The notes under the pieces were generated by a model. It was not told the origin of the DNA. It saw nothing but the letters and a program-made list of their open reading frames with translations, and searched no databases. A stretch of 64,000 nucleotides of DNA, from contig JARFJB010001948.1 of the NCBI GenBank assembly GCA_036346205.1, positions 158,501 through 222,500 of the forward strand, given 5' to 3'. The position numbers were made by a program, and so were the translations under genes. The stretch is from Vesta saturnalis. Lineage: Eukaryota > Arthropoda > Insecta > Coleoptera > Lampyridae. Position 1 is the stretch's first letter, and each line of letters begins with the position of its first letter. Shown here in pieces: positions 42,660-53,960 of the stretch.

Positions 42660-45002
42660 CCGGGTAGCCAACTAAGAACGGCCGTCGGCCATATCTCAGG
42701 AATGGATTATAGCGCAGGTTCGGGAAAAAAATTTTTATAACAAAAGTAGTCTCGAGAAACTCGTGGAAATTATTTTCAGAATTGTAGGTCCACCGCTAGA
42801 GGGCGTATTTGACAGTTAAAATTATAAAAAGCAATATTTTTCAAAATTTACTCAATTAAGGGGCATATTAAATATTATAATCAGATTCCTCGACAAATTC
42901 TGGATATTTTTTATTTGACAAGTTTTAATCTATCTCTTCAAATAAGGGGTGGGGGAGAGTGGAAACCTTGTAACGAAAAAACGCCTTTAATTCAGGTTCT
43001 GCTTGACCGATTTTAATAAACTTGATGTTGTTTGAAAGAGCTTTTGTTAACAATAGAAAATTTGTAAATTTGAAGCAATCTGATTAATAACATAAATGCT
43101 AGAGGGCGCTGTTTAATATTTTTTTAATATTGTGTTTTCTCTTTTCAATTTTAAATGGAAGCATAAAAATTTAAGTAGGTCTTTAAAAAGTAGACTAAAT
43201 TAGTAATAAAAGAGTAAAAACTGCAAGTCGATATCTTTTTCGAATCCTGAGATGCCGTAAGAAACAGGTAAATGGCGGGAATTGTTCTTCCAACGTCTAG
43301 TAGGCTAGTTCGCGTTAACGGAACTTATTAAATTTAGCCTGGATGAAAAGATCTTACATTGGTCTGGAGAGTTAATGCATTTAAAGTCCTTTTTCGTTTA
43401 CTAACAACGAAGGACTTCAATGTGTCTTATTGATTTGATTACTTTATAATATATACTATTTTAGATTGCACCCATATCACATGGGTTGAATTTTTGCAAC
43501 TGGCTCTCAAATATGATACACGACGATCCTGAAATACTTTCACGAATTATGTGGACAGATGAGGCTACTTTCATAGTGATGGTAGTGTAAATCGACATAA
43601 TATGCACTACTGGTCTGAAACAAAACCCCACTGGCTGCTGGAGGTCCAACATCAGGGTCGTTGGTCAGTAAATGTGTGGTGCCGGATATTAGGTGGAGAA
43701 ATAATTGGGCCTTTTTTTTTAATGAGACTGTTAATGGAGAAAGATATTTAGATTTTTTAAGCAACGAATTGCCACTTCTGTTAGAAGACATGCCCTTGGC
43801 CATACGTCGTGACATGTTCTTGCAACATGATGGGTGCCCGGCACATTATTCTAGAATTTCTTAGATCAATCATACCCTGAAAGGTGGATAGGACGTGGAA
43901 GTTTATTTATTTGGCCACGAAGGTCTCCAGACCTAACTTGTTAAGATTTTTATTTGTGGGGGCGAATAAAAGATCTCGTTTATGCCGATAGACCCACAAC
44001 AAGAGCTGACATGATTGAAAGAATACGACAGACAGTACTAAGTATTTCAAGGGCAGAAATTGAAACTGCTGTTCTCTCCACCCGTCAGCGATTGATTTCA
44101 TGCATTGAAAATGATGGACAACATTTCGAAAATCTAGGGCGACACTAATTACATAGTTATTTATTTAAGGTTTTAATTGTTAGATTTATCACATTATTAT
44201 TTTATAATTTGTTCTCTTTGTTAGTAGCGACAGCATTACATTTAGGTAATCTAGCGGTAACCATAACATTAGTATGATAACAGTTTAAATTACTGCAGAC
44301 CAATGTAAGATCTTTTCATCTAGGATAAATTTAATAAGTTCCGTTAACGCGAACTAGCCTACTAGACGTTGGAAGAACAATTCCGCCATTTACCTGTTTC
44401 TTACGACATCTCAGGATACGAAAAAGATATCGACTTGCAGTTTTCACTATTTTTATACTAATTTAGTCTACTTTTTAAAGACCTACTTAAATTTTTATGC
44501 TTCCATTTAAAATTGTAAAGAGAAAACACAATATTAAAAAAATATTAAACAGCGCCCTCTAGCATTTATGTTATTAATCAGATTGCTTCAAATTTACAAA
44601 TTTTCTATTGTTTAACAAAATCTTTTTCAAACAACATCAAGTTTATTAAAATCGGTCAAGCAGAACCTGAATTAAAGGCGTTTTTTCGTAACAAGGTTCC
44701 CACTCTCCCCCACCCCTTATTTGAAGAGATAGACTAAAACTTGTCAAATAAAAAATATCCAGAATTTGTCGGGGAATCTGATTATAATATTTAATATGCC
44801 CCTTAATTGAGTAAATTTTGAAAAATATCGCTTTTTAAAATTTTAACTGTCAAATACGCCCTCTAGCGGTGGACCTACAATTCTGAAAATAATTTCCACG
44901 AGTTTCTCGAGGCCACTTTTGTTATAAACATTTTTTTCCCGAACCTGTGCTATAATCCATTCCTGAGATATGGCCGACGGCCGTTCTTAGTTGGCCACCC
45001 GG
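42660..45002 (+). mobile_element. Tc1/mariner-type transposon with ~709-bp TIRs
   Basis: The left end CCGGGTAGCCAACTAAGAAC and the right end, reversed, CCGGGTGGCCAACTAAGAAC, flanked by TA at 42658-42659 and 45003-45004. The inverted arms run from 42660 to about 43368 and from about 44294 to 45002, with high similarity throughout (CGGCCGTCGGCCATATCTCA, CGCCCTCTAG, GTTCTTCCAACGTCTAGTAG are all shared). Only ~925 bp in the centre is unique and carries the transposase. It lies wholly inside intron 2 of the THAP gene. Confidence 0.93.
43440..44149 (+). pseudogene. Transposase of the long-TIR element, broken
   Basis: Pieces in shifted frames: RIMWTDEATFHSDGSVNRHN (first catalytic D in TDEA.F), MHYWSETKPHW, QGRWSVNVWCRILGGEIIGP, FLSNELPLLLEDMPLAIRRD, MFLQHDGCPAHYSRIS (second catalytic D), a stop, then RWIGRGSLFIWPRRSPDLT and, from 43954, MWGRIKDLVYADRPTTRADM through RLISCIENDGQHFENLGRH. 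The last is the GGHFE.L-type end of the insect mariner-like family. Stops at 43862 and 43939 and a frameshift near 43570 inactivate it. The DNA-binding domain upstream of 43440 was not found. Confidence 0.8.
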
Positions 45003-45039
45003 TACATTATATTGAATTAATATCATTCATTTTTCACAG

Positions 45040-45375
45040 ATCATAATTATTGTATACCAGATACTACTCATTTATTAGCAAAAATTGCAAAATTACAAGA
45101 GAAATGTCGTAGTCTTGTGATGAAGTATATAGCAAAAGGTGACGAAAATGCAATTTTAAATGGACAAAACGCTGAGTTAAAGAAAGAAGTTACATGTGAA
45201 ATGTAACTGTGAAACTGTAATTGAAAAACAAAAAATCAGTTAAAAGAACTAAACGAAATAGTAAAAAATTTAAAAATTAGGAATTACAATTTGAATATCG
45301 ATGTGAATTCCAAGAAAACTATAAATTATGAGGATATTTTAAATAATGACTGCCTAATAACATTTTACACGGTAT
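45040..45375 (+). pseudogene. THAP gene, exon 3 (coiled coil), frame broken
   Basis: After the acceptor TTTTTCACAG (45039) the frame joins exon 2 in phase: DHNYCIPDTTHLLAKIAKLQ, EKCRSLVMKYIAKGDENAIL, NGQNAELKKEVTCEM, then a stop at 45204-45206. Beyond a small shift, homology continues: NQLKELNEIVKNLKIRNYNL and YEDILNNDCLITFYT. The LKELNEIVKNLKIR segment is a coiled coil, typical of THAP proteins, and the final YEDI..ND..ITFYT string resembles the lead-in to a transposase-type domain in THAP-transposase genes. Homology stops near 45375. Confidence 0.7.
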
Positions 45376-46157
45376 TTAACAATTTCTCCCTAAATGTGGA
45401 AGTCCCACGCGCTCTTGCGTCTCACGGCTTGATATAACGAAAATTAGGTCCGCTACTTTCATGCCATAGCTGGTTGTAATTGTCATGCAAATTGTTGTAG
45501 TTGTGATATTGGTTATATTATTATATTCATATACTTATTGGGTGCCTTACACAGTTGCAACCCTTTGTGCAAATGTGATTATACCAGTATTCAGTTTTCC
45601 TAGCTATGCAACGCTAGTGCAGACGTGATTAGAGGTGCTTCCGCAAAACAGTGCTAAAAAAAATGCGTTATTCATGTGGTAAATGAGATGTCGCCAGCAC
45701 ATAACTTCCTTTTGCAAATAGGGGCAAGAGTTAGTCAGGCGCGACAAAGATATTTTAACGTATTCTTTAACTTTGGAAGGAAGTAACAAGCATTACATAC
45801 ACCTTACATAGCTAGATACTTCTTTAATCACTTTTTGGCTTTATGTTCAATTCAATACAACGCACCCAATTTCATTTAAACCTATATAATTCCATTAATG
45901 ACGTTTTTAATTCATTTGTCAAGTATGAAAATCTAAGGCTTATTTAGTTTTGCATAAAGGATTCTTACGAAAGAAACTTAATTAAAATTCAATTGGCAGT
46001 AAAACAACGCCTATACTGTTTAATATAGAGTTAAGCATTTCATATACAGACAAGAAATATTTAAAAAAATTATTTTAAGATTTAATTATATTTAATAAAT
46101 GCCTTTTTGGTTATTTTCAATAAAATCAGATATACACATATGTATTAGATAGACTCA
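45376..46157. other. Intergenic, no gene
   Basis: AT-rich sequence. Nothing recognised besides short random frames. Confidence 0.45.
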
Positions 46158-46200
46158 CACACACACACACACGCGCGCGCGCGCACGCCCGCGCGCACAG
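46158..46200. repeat. (CA)n(CG)n tract
   Basis: Alternating CA then CG dinucleotides, a purine-pyrimidine alternation able to adopt Z-DNA. Confidence 0.85.
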
Positions 46201-46214
46201 CAATACATCCAAAC

Positions 46215-46327
46215 ATCATGACCGATCTTGGCAAAACTTGGGCAAAAGCTGTAAAATGAGCTAATAAGTCGATTTAGCGATAGTAAAAAAAATCGATTGC
46301 CTAACTTTCTATACCTACATATGTAGA
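46215..46327. repeat. Short interspersed repeat, copy 3 (left end missing)
   Basis: AAAGCTGTAAAATGAGCTAA, CGATTTAGCGATAGTAAAA and CTATACCTACATATGTAG match 38225-38320. It ends exactly where the hexanucleotide array begins. Confidence 0.7.
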
Positions 46328-47522
46328 TGGACACGGGCACGGGCACGGACACGGAGACGGACACGGTCACGGACATGGACACCGACACAAACACAGATAC
46401 AGACACAGAATCAGACATAGAAGTAGACGTAGAGTAGACGTAGACGTAGACGTAGACGTAGACGTAGACGTAGACGTAGACGACCTAGACGTAGACGTAT
46501 ACGTAGACGTAGACGTAGACGTAGACGTAGACGTAAACGTAGACGTAGACGGAGACGTAGACATAGACATGGACATAGATATAGACATAGAGATAGACAT
46601 AGACATAGACATAGACATAGACATAGACATAGACATAGACATAGACATAGACATAGACATAGACATACACATACACATACACATAGACATAGCCGTGTAG
46701 ACGTAGACGTAGACGTAGCCGTAGACGTACACGTAGCCGTAGACGTAGACATAGACATAGACATAAACATAGACATAGACATAGACATAGACATAGACAT
46801 AGACATAGACATAGACATAGACATAGACATAGACATAGACATAGACATAGACATAGACATAGACATAGACATAGACATAGACATAGACATAGACATAGAC
46901 ATAGACATAGACATAGACATAGACATAGACATAGACATAGACATAGACATAGACATAGACAGACATAGACATAGACATAGACATAGACATAGACATAGAC
47001 ATAGACATAGACATAGACATAGACATAGACATAGACATAGACATAGACATAGACATAGACATAGACATAGACATAGACATAGACATAGACATAGACATAG
47101 ACATAGACATAGACATAGACATAGACATAGACATAGACATAGACATACGAACACGGAGTCGAACATGAACACGGACACGGATAGGGACACAGACACGAAC
47201 AGGGAGACGACACGATCACGACACGGTCGCGGACACCGACACGGACACGGACACGGACGCGGATGTGGACACGGACACGGATGTGGACACGGACACGGAC
47301 ACGGACAGGTACACGGACATGGACACGGACAACAGTGCGAACACGGGCATGGTCACGACACGCCCGCGGACTCGGGTACGAACATGGGCACGGGCACGGA
47401 TATGGACACGAGCACTGTCACGACACGGCCGCGGGCGCGGACACGGATACGGACACCGCCACGGGCACAGACACAGGTACAGGCACAGACGCAGGCACGG
47501 GCACAGGCACAGGTACAGGTAT

Positions 47523-47571
<49 letters not shown>

Positions 47572-47591
47572 AGCACAGGCACAGGCACAGA

Positions 47592-47631
<40 letters not shown>

Positions 47632-47651
47632 AGCACAGGCACAGGCACAGA

Positions 47652-47727
<76 letters not shown>

Positions 47728-47885
47728 AGCAGAGGCACAGGCAAAGGCATAGGCACGGGCTAAGGCCCAGGAAATGATACAGTCACAGGCACAGGCACAG
47801 GAACAGGCACAGGCACATGCACAGATGCACAGGCACCGACACACGCACGGGCAGAGGCGTTGGTACAGGCACAGGCACAGACACA
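46328..47885. repeat. 1.55-kb hexanucleotide satellite in blocks
   Basis: The array is built of related 6-mers in successive blocks on the plus strand: GGACAC (46328-46400), GTAGAC/GACGTA (46420-46560), GACATA (46560-46690), GACGTA again (46695-46745), GACATA (46745-47145, the longest pure run), GGACAC (47150-47460, with interruptions) and GGCACA (47460-47885). Neighbouring blocks differ by one or two positions. All six frames are open, giving dipeptide repeats (Met-Ser, Tyr-Val, Cys-Leu, Thr-Gly, His-Arg, Pro-Val); these are not genes. Confidence 0.93.
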
Positions 47886-48956
47886 CACTTCAAGTGTAAA
47901 GAGGGCTAGATGGTGTTTGGCATGGGGAAAACGTGTAAATCCCTTGAAAACCCGACCTCAATATTTTCTAAAAAAATAAGACTATGCTTATAGTGCTTCG
48001 CGAATAAGAAAGTAATAATAAAGATCAATATCAAACTGTAACTTTAACTGGACCTCTACCCTCAATTTGAATCCTGGCCACACCAAATATTCCGCGGTGA
48101 CTTAATAAGGTTTAGTCTACTATCCACTTTGTTTAGAGTTAGTAACATTACGGAACATGTATATAAAGCGTTCTCAATTATATGCAGTGTTGAATAGAGC
48201 GATTTGGTTACCTTATCTGTAAGCTGGCTGTAAGAGGTTTTTGTGTTTTGTATATGAGGAATGAACCTTCGTATCACTCAATAACATAAATTCTATAACT
48301 AATACATAAAAGCAACTATTTAATCTTGACAATTTAGCAGTTGTACTGTATCTGAAGAAGGAAATAGTCAACATATAAACATAGTGATGCCATTTTTGTG
48401 CAATTTCGTGCGGATAACAAACTTCTGAAATAGCGTAAGTGGCGTCAATATACCTAAAAATATACATCAAAATTGTTTTTAAAACAAATTATATGTTTAT
48501 AACGTATCAACGTTGTAAAATATTTACTTTCTGTATAATATAGATTCACGTAACAACTTTCAACCTTGAGAAAGTTGTGCAACTTTAATCTATTATTAAA
48601 ATCTCAAATACGATACATTTCAATAAATTTTTAAACTAAGGTTACATTCCTATGTTGTACCAATAATCCGCTACAATGCCCTGGATAATCTTTATGTCGT
48701 AATGTGTGTTGACTAAGGTACATACAATAAAGTAAGTAAAGCACAATTGTAAGATTTGAGAATTTAAAAATGCTATTCAAAAACTCTTCAAGCATTGACT
48801 GAAGATTTCTCATTGCTCACCTACATTGTGAAATCAATAAATTTTGTTTCTAATACAGGAGTGATGATCTATAATCGAAAACTCAAAATGTTGTGTTTGG
48901 TATGTGAAAAAAAATTATTGTGCTACATATCTAGAAATGAGTGTCACGATCAGGCG
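47886..48956. other. Intergenic, no gene
   Basis: AT-rich, with 60-85 codon minus-strand frames around 48062-48813 lacking known motifs. Confidence 0.4.
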
Positions 48957-49140
48957 GATAAATAAACTAACATATATCAGAAAAGCTATTTAACTTTTCA
49001 AAACTCTTTATAAAGTGAAAAATGAGAGTGTTTAGTTTAAAATAAAAATCAACGAAATAAAATGAAATAAACGGAAGTAAAAGTTGACCATTACCGTTTC
49101 TCTGATATGTGTTTTAGTTTATTTATCATTTATCTGTTTG
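48957..49140. repeat. ~180-bp palindromic MITE
   Basis: GATAAATAAACTAACATATA TCAGA at 48957 is inverted at about 49106-49131 (TCTGATATGTGTTTTAGTTT ATTTATC). The centre is AT-rich and non-coding. Confidence 0.6.
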
Positions 49141-49260
49141 ATGGCGACAATTATGTAGAAACATGTTGCACAATAATTTATTACATTGTGTTTATGGGGT
49201 AGGGTTACTGCTTAGATTGTATGCTATTAATGGCAACGGATTAAATTTTATTCCACTATA

Positions 49261-50340
49261 CAGGGTTATTATAAAGGATTGGGGCGATTTCACAGGTTTG
49301 CTGCACTTATATTATGTGGCATATTGCCACAGGGCTTTGCACACAAATAGAAAAACTAAAAAAGCCCTTATTGACATATTAGAAGTGCTCCAGATGTGTC
49401 CCCCTACTGATTATGCAGATATCAAGTCGATTAAGTTCTTCCCACTCCGGTGCAGTTTATCCCAATCAATCTGATCAACAGCTGTGTTGACGCGAGCTCG
49501 CAGTTCTGGTAGGTTCGTTGGTAGAGGAGTTGTAAACACTAAATCTTTCACAAAACCCTACACAAAAAAAAATGCATGGGGTTAGTTAGGGAGAGCGTGG
49601 AAGCCATGACATGAATTGCTGATCACCAACCCTACTACGACTGATCCATCGGCTTCCCAATTTCCTGTGTAAAAATTCACGGACATCATGATGGAAGTGG
49701 AGTCGTACAGCATCCTATTGGGAGTTGAATTGCACAATGCCGGGCTCCAGATACGGAATGAGTCAATTTTCCAGCAAGTCTACATACGCGTATCCTGTAA
49801 CAGTTTTTTCGCAGAAGAAAAAGGCACCGTAAACGATAAACAATAAACACATTGAATTTTGGTGAATATAGAATGTTCTGTACGATAGCGTAGGAATCCT
49901 TTGCCCCCCTCCCCAAATTTGCACATTGTGCCTGTTCACAGTGCCAATCACAAAAAATCTTACTTCATCACTGAAGATGAGTTCCGCACGAAACCCATCC
50001 TACTCTTCTATAAGCTATTGTAACTGTGCCGAAAATTCAAAGCGTCTGACATAGTCATCGGGAGTTAATGCTTGTAGCAATTGCAAGCGGCAAGGCTTCT
50101 GCTTTAGTCCTTTCCGTAAGATTGTTCAAACGATCGGTTCTGTCACGTTCTGTTCGTCGACTTCTGTGGGCTACGTGTAAAGCTCGCCCGCACGCGTTGA
50201 ACCGTTTCTTCAGTGACTGGATACCGACCTGTTTTTTCCCCGTACAGAGGCAATAGAGTACGCGGATCACTGTTGAACTCCGTCCTGAAGTGTCGCTGGA
50301 CTATAACAGAAATTTTTTATCGATTTCAGTACCGGGTTGT
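49261..50340 (-). pseudogene. Tc1/mariner-type transposase, broken
   Basis: On the minus strand from about 50330: FNSDPRTLLPLYGEKTGRYP, VTEETVQRVRASFTRSPQKS (DNA-binding linker typical of a common insect family), then MGFVRNSSSVMK (the D-x-(S/A) block in a shifted frame), NFYTGNWEADGSVVVGLVIS and, near 49555-49480, FVKDLVFTTPLPTNLPELRA RVNTAVDQIDWDKLHRSG with a GGHI end at about 49410. A CAGGGTTATTATAAAGGATT end flanked by TA (49259-49260) marks the 3' terminus; the other end was not found. There are numerous stops and frameshifts. Confidence 0.7.
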
Positions 50341-52885
50341 TGAAGTGAATTGTGAAGTGTAGAGATTTGAATGAGAAGTATTTCCACGGGAAAAATTCGG
50401 ATGTCAGATTATGACGTGTCAAATTCTGGCAATTCTCTCACAACGTTGTATAATGTATACACGGGCACGTCGCTTAATATTGATTATTTATCGATACTTT
50501 TTTATATAATCGAGTGCAATAATACCAGTTAATTTTTTTAAATCCTAAATATGTAAAAAGTAACTTAAATTGTAAGGCCCTAATGAGCTACGTTTATTTC
50601 TATTGTGCTTTACCGTGGCTGTAGCTCGAAATCAAAGGTTGGGTGTGAGTTATTATAGATAGGGCTGGTTGGTTGCTACCTGGGGTTTCACACTGACGAA
50701 TAAACAAGAAAAGATTTCATACATATATTGGCCTATAAGTTTATAATTCCAATTATTTACGCTTATTCTAACCACACACAACACAAAAACAAACTATAAA
50801 CTTCAAACAAAACAAAAAAACAAATTCCAATTACACTATTACAACAAAAAATCAACAGACGCTCCTTTCCACAGGTACTACGAGCGGATTTCAATCCACT
50901 CAGCCACTCGACTATGCTCCCTATTAACGACGCAGGAAACAGTAATGCAGTACACGAGGATAAACCAATTTAAAATACGTTGAAGTAAATAAAGAAAAAT
51001 CTTCAAATATTTTGAATATGTGTCTGGCTAGTAGCTCGAATGACAGGATTAAATTTTTACTGTTAAGAAATGCACGATAACATTTTATTGCTCGATGAAC
51101 TATTTTTAAAGAGATACAGGTATAGCGTTTGAATGTTTGCTTGCATTTTAACATTTTTATATCTAACTAATTTAACAAAATTTTAACGTATTATGTTAAT
51201 ATTTCTAACGTGACTTGTTTAACTAACTGGATAATGTTCTAATTAGTTTTCGCAATTAACTGAACTTAAAACAGAAAAGTTCTTTTTCTTTGGCTTAACT
51301 TTTATTCCGTGATTAAGATAGATGGTGGAAATAGGTCACTACTGAATTTAGTGTTTTTTCCAAAGGGGCAATTTAATGGTGGAAATCGAGGTTTGTGAGT
51401 GTGCTCGTATTAAATTATTTATACGGGAACGACATATTCTTTTACAGGAGGTATGCATCGTTCGAGATTGCCTTGGTTAGAAAATCGTGGTGCTGGTGGA
51501 GGTGGAAGTAAGAAGTGTTACCGGGTGAATTTCTTATTTCGGGACGCGTGCTGAAACCTTCGGGAACGATTAGTTTATTGGAATATTTATATTTGTATAC
51601 TGTCGGGTATTAAAGAATGCTTAACACAGGAATAGTTCTTTAATCTGGTCTTTATCGCAAAGTGCAATACAGGAAGGGCTCAGATTCAGGACTTCAGGAA
51701 AGAAGTAGATTACAACACGGGCAATTGAAGTCTGAGAAAATTTTAATACTCACTTTTATTTACGTAATTTCTACTGTCTAGATCTTTAGGACAAAAGATA
51801 ATTATCGGATCTTGTCCTGGTTAATCGCTTTCCTTTCCGGTGACATTCTGCACTTAGTAAGATGCCGGGGGCGGCCTGTTTCGTGTGTAAATTTGTAGGT
51901 AGCATCCACCAGTATAGCTGGGCAATCAGCTCCGTTGCGATTTCTGGTAGGCACAGTGGGACTGGCAGACTACAGGAATTAATCTTGTGAGGTGTGGTCA
52001 AAACCTATCAAAGATTCGTTGTTTTTTTTAACGTTAGGGTATTCCTTAGTACATAATTTCGTGGTTGAGGTATAGTTTTTTGTTTGAATATATTCGAATA
52101 TGGATATAACATCCTGTTTGTGTGGATGGCATATATTTCTCGCCTTATTTGTTATTAATAGGCAGAAGCTTTTAAATTGAGATTTGGTTCACGCGTTGAT
52201 GTTATAAATGGAGATATATTTTTTGTAAATAGCGGATGTTCGTATTTTCATTTAATTGTTAAGCATAGCCTAGTTAAAATTATGCCGTTGGAAAATGATT
52301 ATTTTGTCGTTTAAAGTTTTGAGTAACATAATATGTTAGGGTATAAGGTTTGTTTTTGTAATGTAGATGATCACGAAAGTTTCAGACACGTTTAAATGTT
52401 TCTACAATTTTTTGAAGTTTACCAGTTCATTTCCTGTATTGACTCGCTTGTTGTACCGGGTGTGTACAACTTGTTTTTACTTATAAATTTTTTTATGGGA
52501 AGAGTCCAATATGCAATTTGGGATAAAGACCATTTAAAAGAAATGACGTAATTTTTGAGGGGAAAGGGGATTTGCGAATTTAGCGAGAGGGAGTTCAAGT
52601 TTAGCTGTGGAAAAAAGAGAACGTTCGCGGTTGTTGAGTGCAGAATTTGCGTATGATGTGGGGTGGATATTGAATTATCGTAGGGAAGATTTCCCATACG
52701 CCCTTAGGGGGATATTTGTATAATTTTAGGCCACCCCGGAGACATATTAGTGTTGTTTATCGACCAGTTGCAGTGACATTAGAGGAGGTTGTGTTATTTA
52801 TCTAGTGCTCTTCCTCATTGTGGACTAATTTTACAGATGTTTGCGGATTCATAACTTGCAAACTCTAGCAGCTCTATCAACAGAC
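50341..52885. other. Intergenic, 2.5 kb without recognised gene
   Basis: AT-rich to moderate GC. No frame with known features. On the minus strand at 50908-50890 a TGGCTGAGTGG string resembles a tRNA A box but has no matching B box. Confidence 0.4.
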
Positions 52886-53001
52886 AGACAAACACTGAGT
52901 GAGTGAGTGAGTGAGAGAATGAGGGAGCGAGCGAGTGAGTGAGTGAGTAAGCGAGCGAGTGAGTGAGTGAATGAATGAATAAGTGAGTGTGTGTATGTGT
53001 T

Positions 53002-53037
<36 letters not shown>

Positions 53038-53110
53038 TGTGTGAGTGTGTGTGTGTGTGCGTGAGTGTGTGAGTGTCTGTGAGTGTGTGTGGGTGTGTGT
53101 GTGTGGTGTG

Positions 53111-53141
<31 letters not shown>

Positions 53142-53263
53142 GTGTGTGATGTGTGATGTGTGTGATGTATGTGTGTGTGTGTGTGTGTGTGGTGTGTGTG
53201 CGTGTGTGGTGTGTCGTGTGTGTGGTGTGTGTGTGTGGTGTGTGTGTGGTGTGAGGTGTGTGT

Positions 53264-53357
<94 letters not shown>

Positions 53358-53589
53358 TGTGAGTGTGTGTGTGTGTAGTGTGTAGTGTGTGTGTGTGTGT
53401 TGTGTGTGTGTGTGAAAGAGTGATGTGTGTGTGTGTGTGTGTGTGTGTGGGTGTGTGTGTGGTGTGTGTGTGTGGGTGTGGTGTGTGTGTGTGTGGTGTG
53501 CGTGCGTGCGTGCGTGTGTGAGTGAGTGAGTGGGCGTGCGTGTGTGTGTGTATGTTGTGTGTGTGTGTGTGTGTGTGCGCGTGTGTGTG

Positions 53590-53637
<48 letters not shown>

Positions 53638-53960
53638 GTGTGTGTGTGTGTGTGACTGAGGTGCGTGTGTGTGTGGGTTGTGTGTGTGGATGTGTGTGTG
53701 TATGTGTGTGTGTGTGTTGTGTGGTGTGTGTGTGGGTGTCGTGGTGTGTGCGTGTGCGTGTAGTGAGTGAGTGAGTGAGTGAGCGAGTGAGTGTTGTATG
53801 TTGTATGTTGTATGTTGTATGTTGTATGTTGTTTGTTGTATGTGCGTGTGCGTGTGCGTGAGGGTGTGCGTGTGCGTGTGCGTGTGCGTGAGCGTGTGCG
53901 TGTGCGTGTGCGTATGCGTGTGCGTGTGCGTGTGCGTGTGTGTGTGTTTGTGTGTGGGTG
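52886..53960. repeat. 1.1-kb GT-rich microsatellite complex
   Basis: Begins with (GAGT)n (52898-52990), passes into long (GT)n runs with GTGGT, GAGTGT and GATGT variants (52995-53760), a second (GAGT)n (53762-53795), a heptamer run and finally (GCGTGT)n (53842-53945). The long His-Thr and Cys-Val reading frames are artefacts. Confidence 0.95.
53794..53841. repeat. (TGTTGTA)n heptanucleotide run
   Basis: About seven consecutive copies of TGTTGTA, one with a T for A change, between the (GAGT)n and (GCGTGT)n parts of the array. Confidence 0.9.

Noticed and set aside
46367..47196. Long Met-Ser, Tyr-Val and Cys-Leu repeat frames as proteins
   Set aside because: All frames are open because the hexanucleotide repeat contains no stop in any phase; there is no other coding evidence.
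48062..48813. Possible receptor-like hydrophobic exons on the minus strand
   Set aside because: Short frames with stops between them and no family motif; splice sites could not be made to agree.
50889..50912. tRNA-like A box (TGGCTGAGTGG on the minus strand)
   Set aside because: No B box or cloverleaf can be drawn downstream; likely chance or a very decayed SINE.
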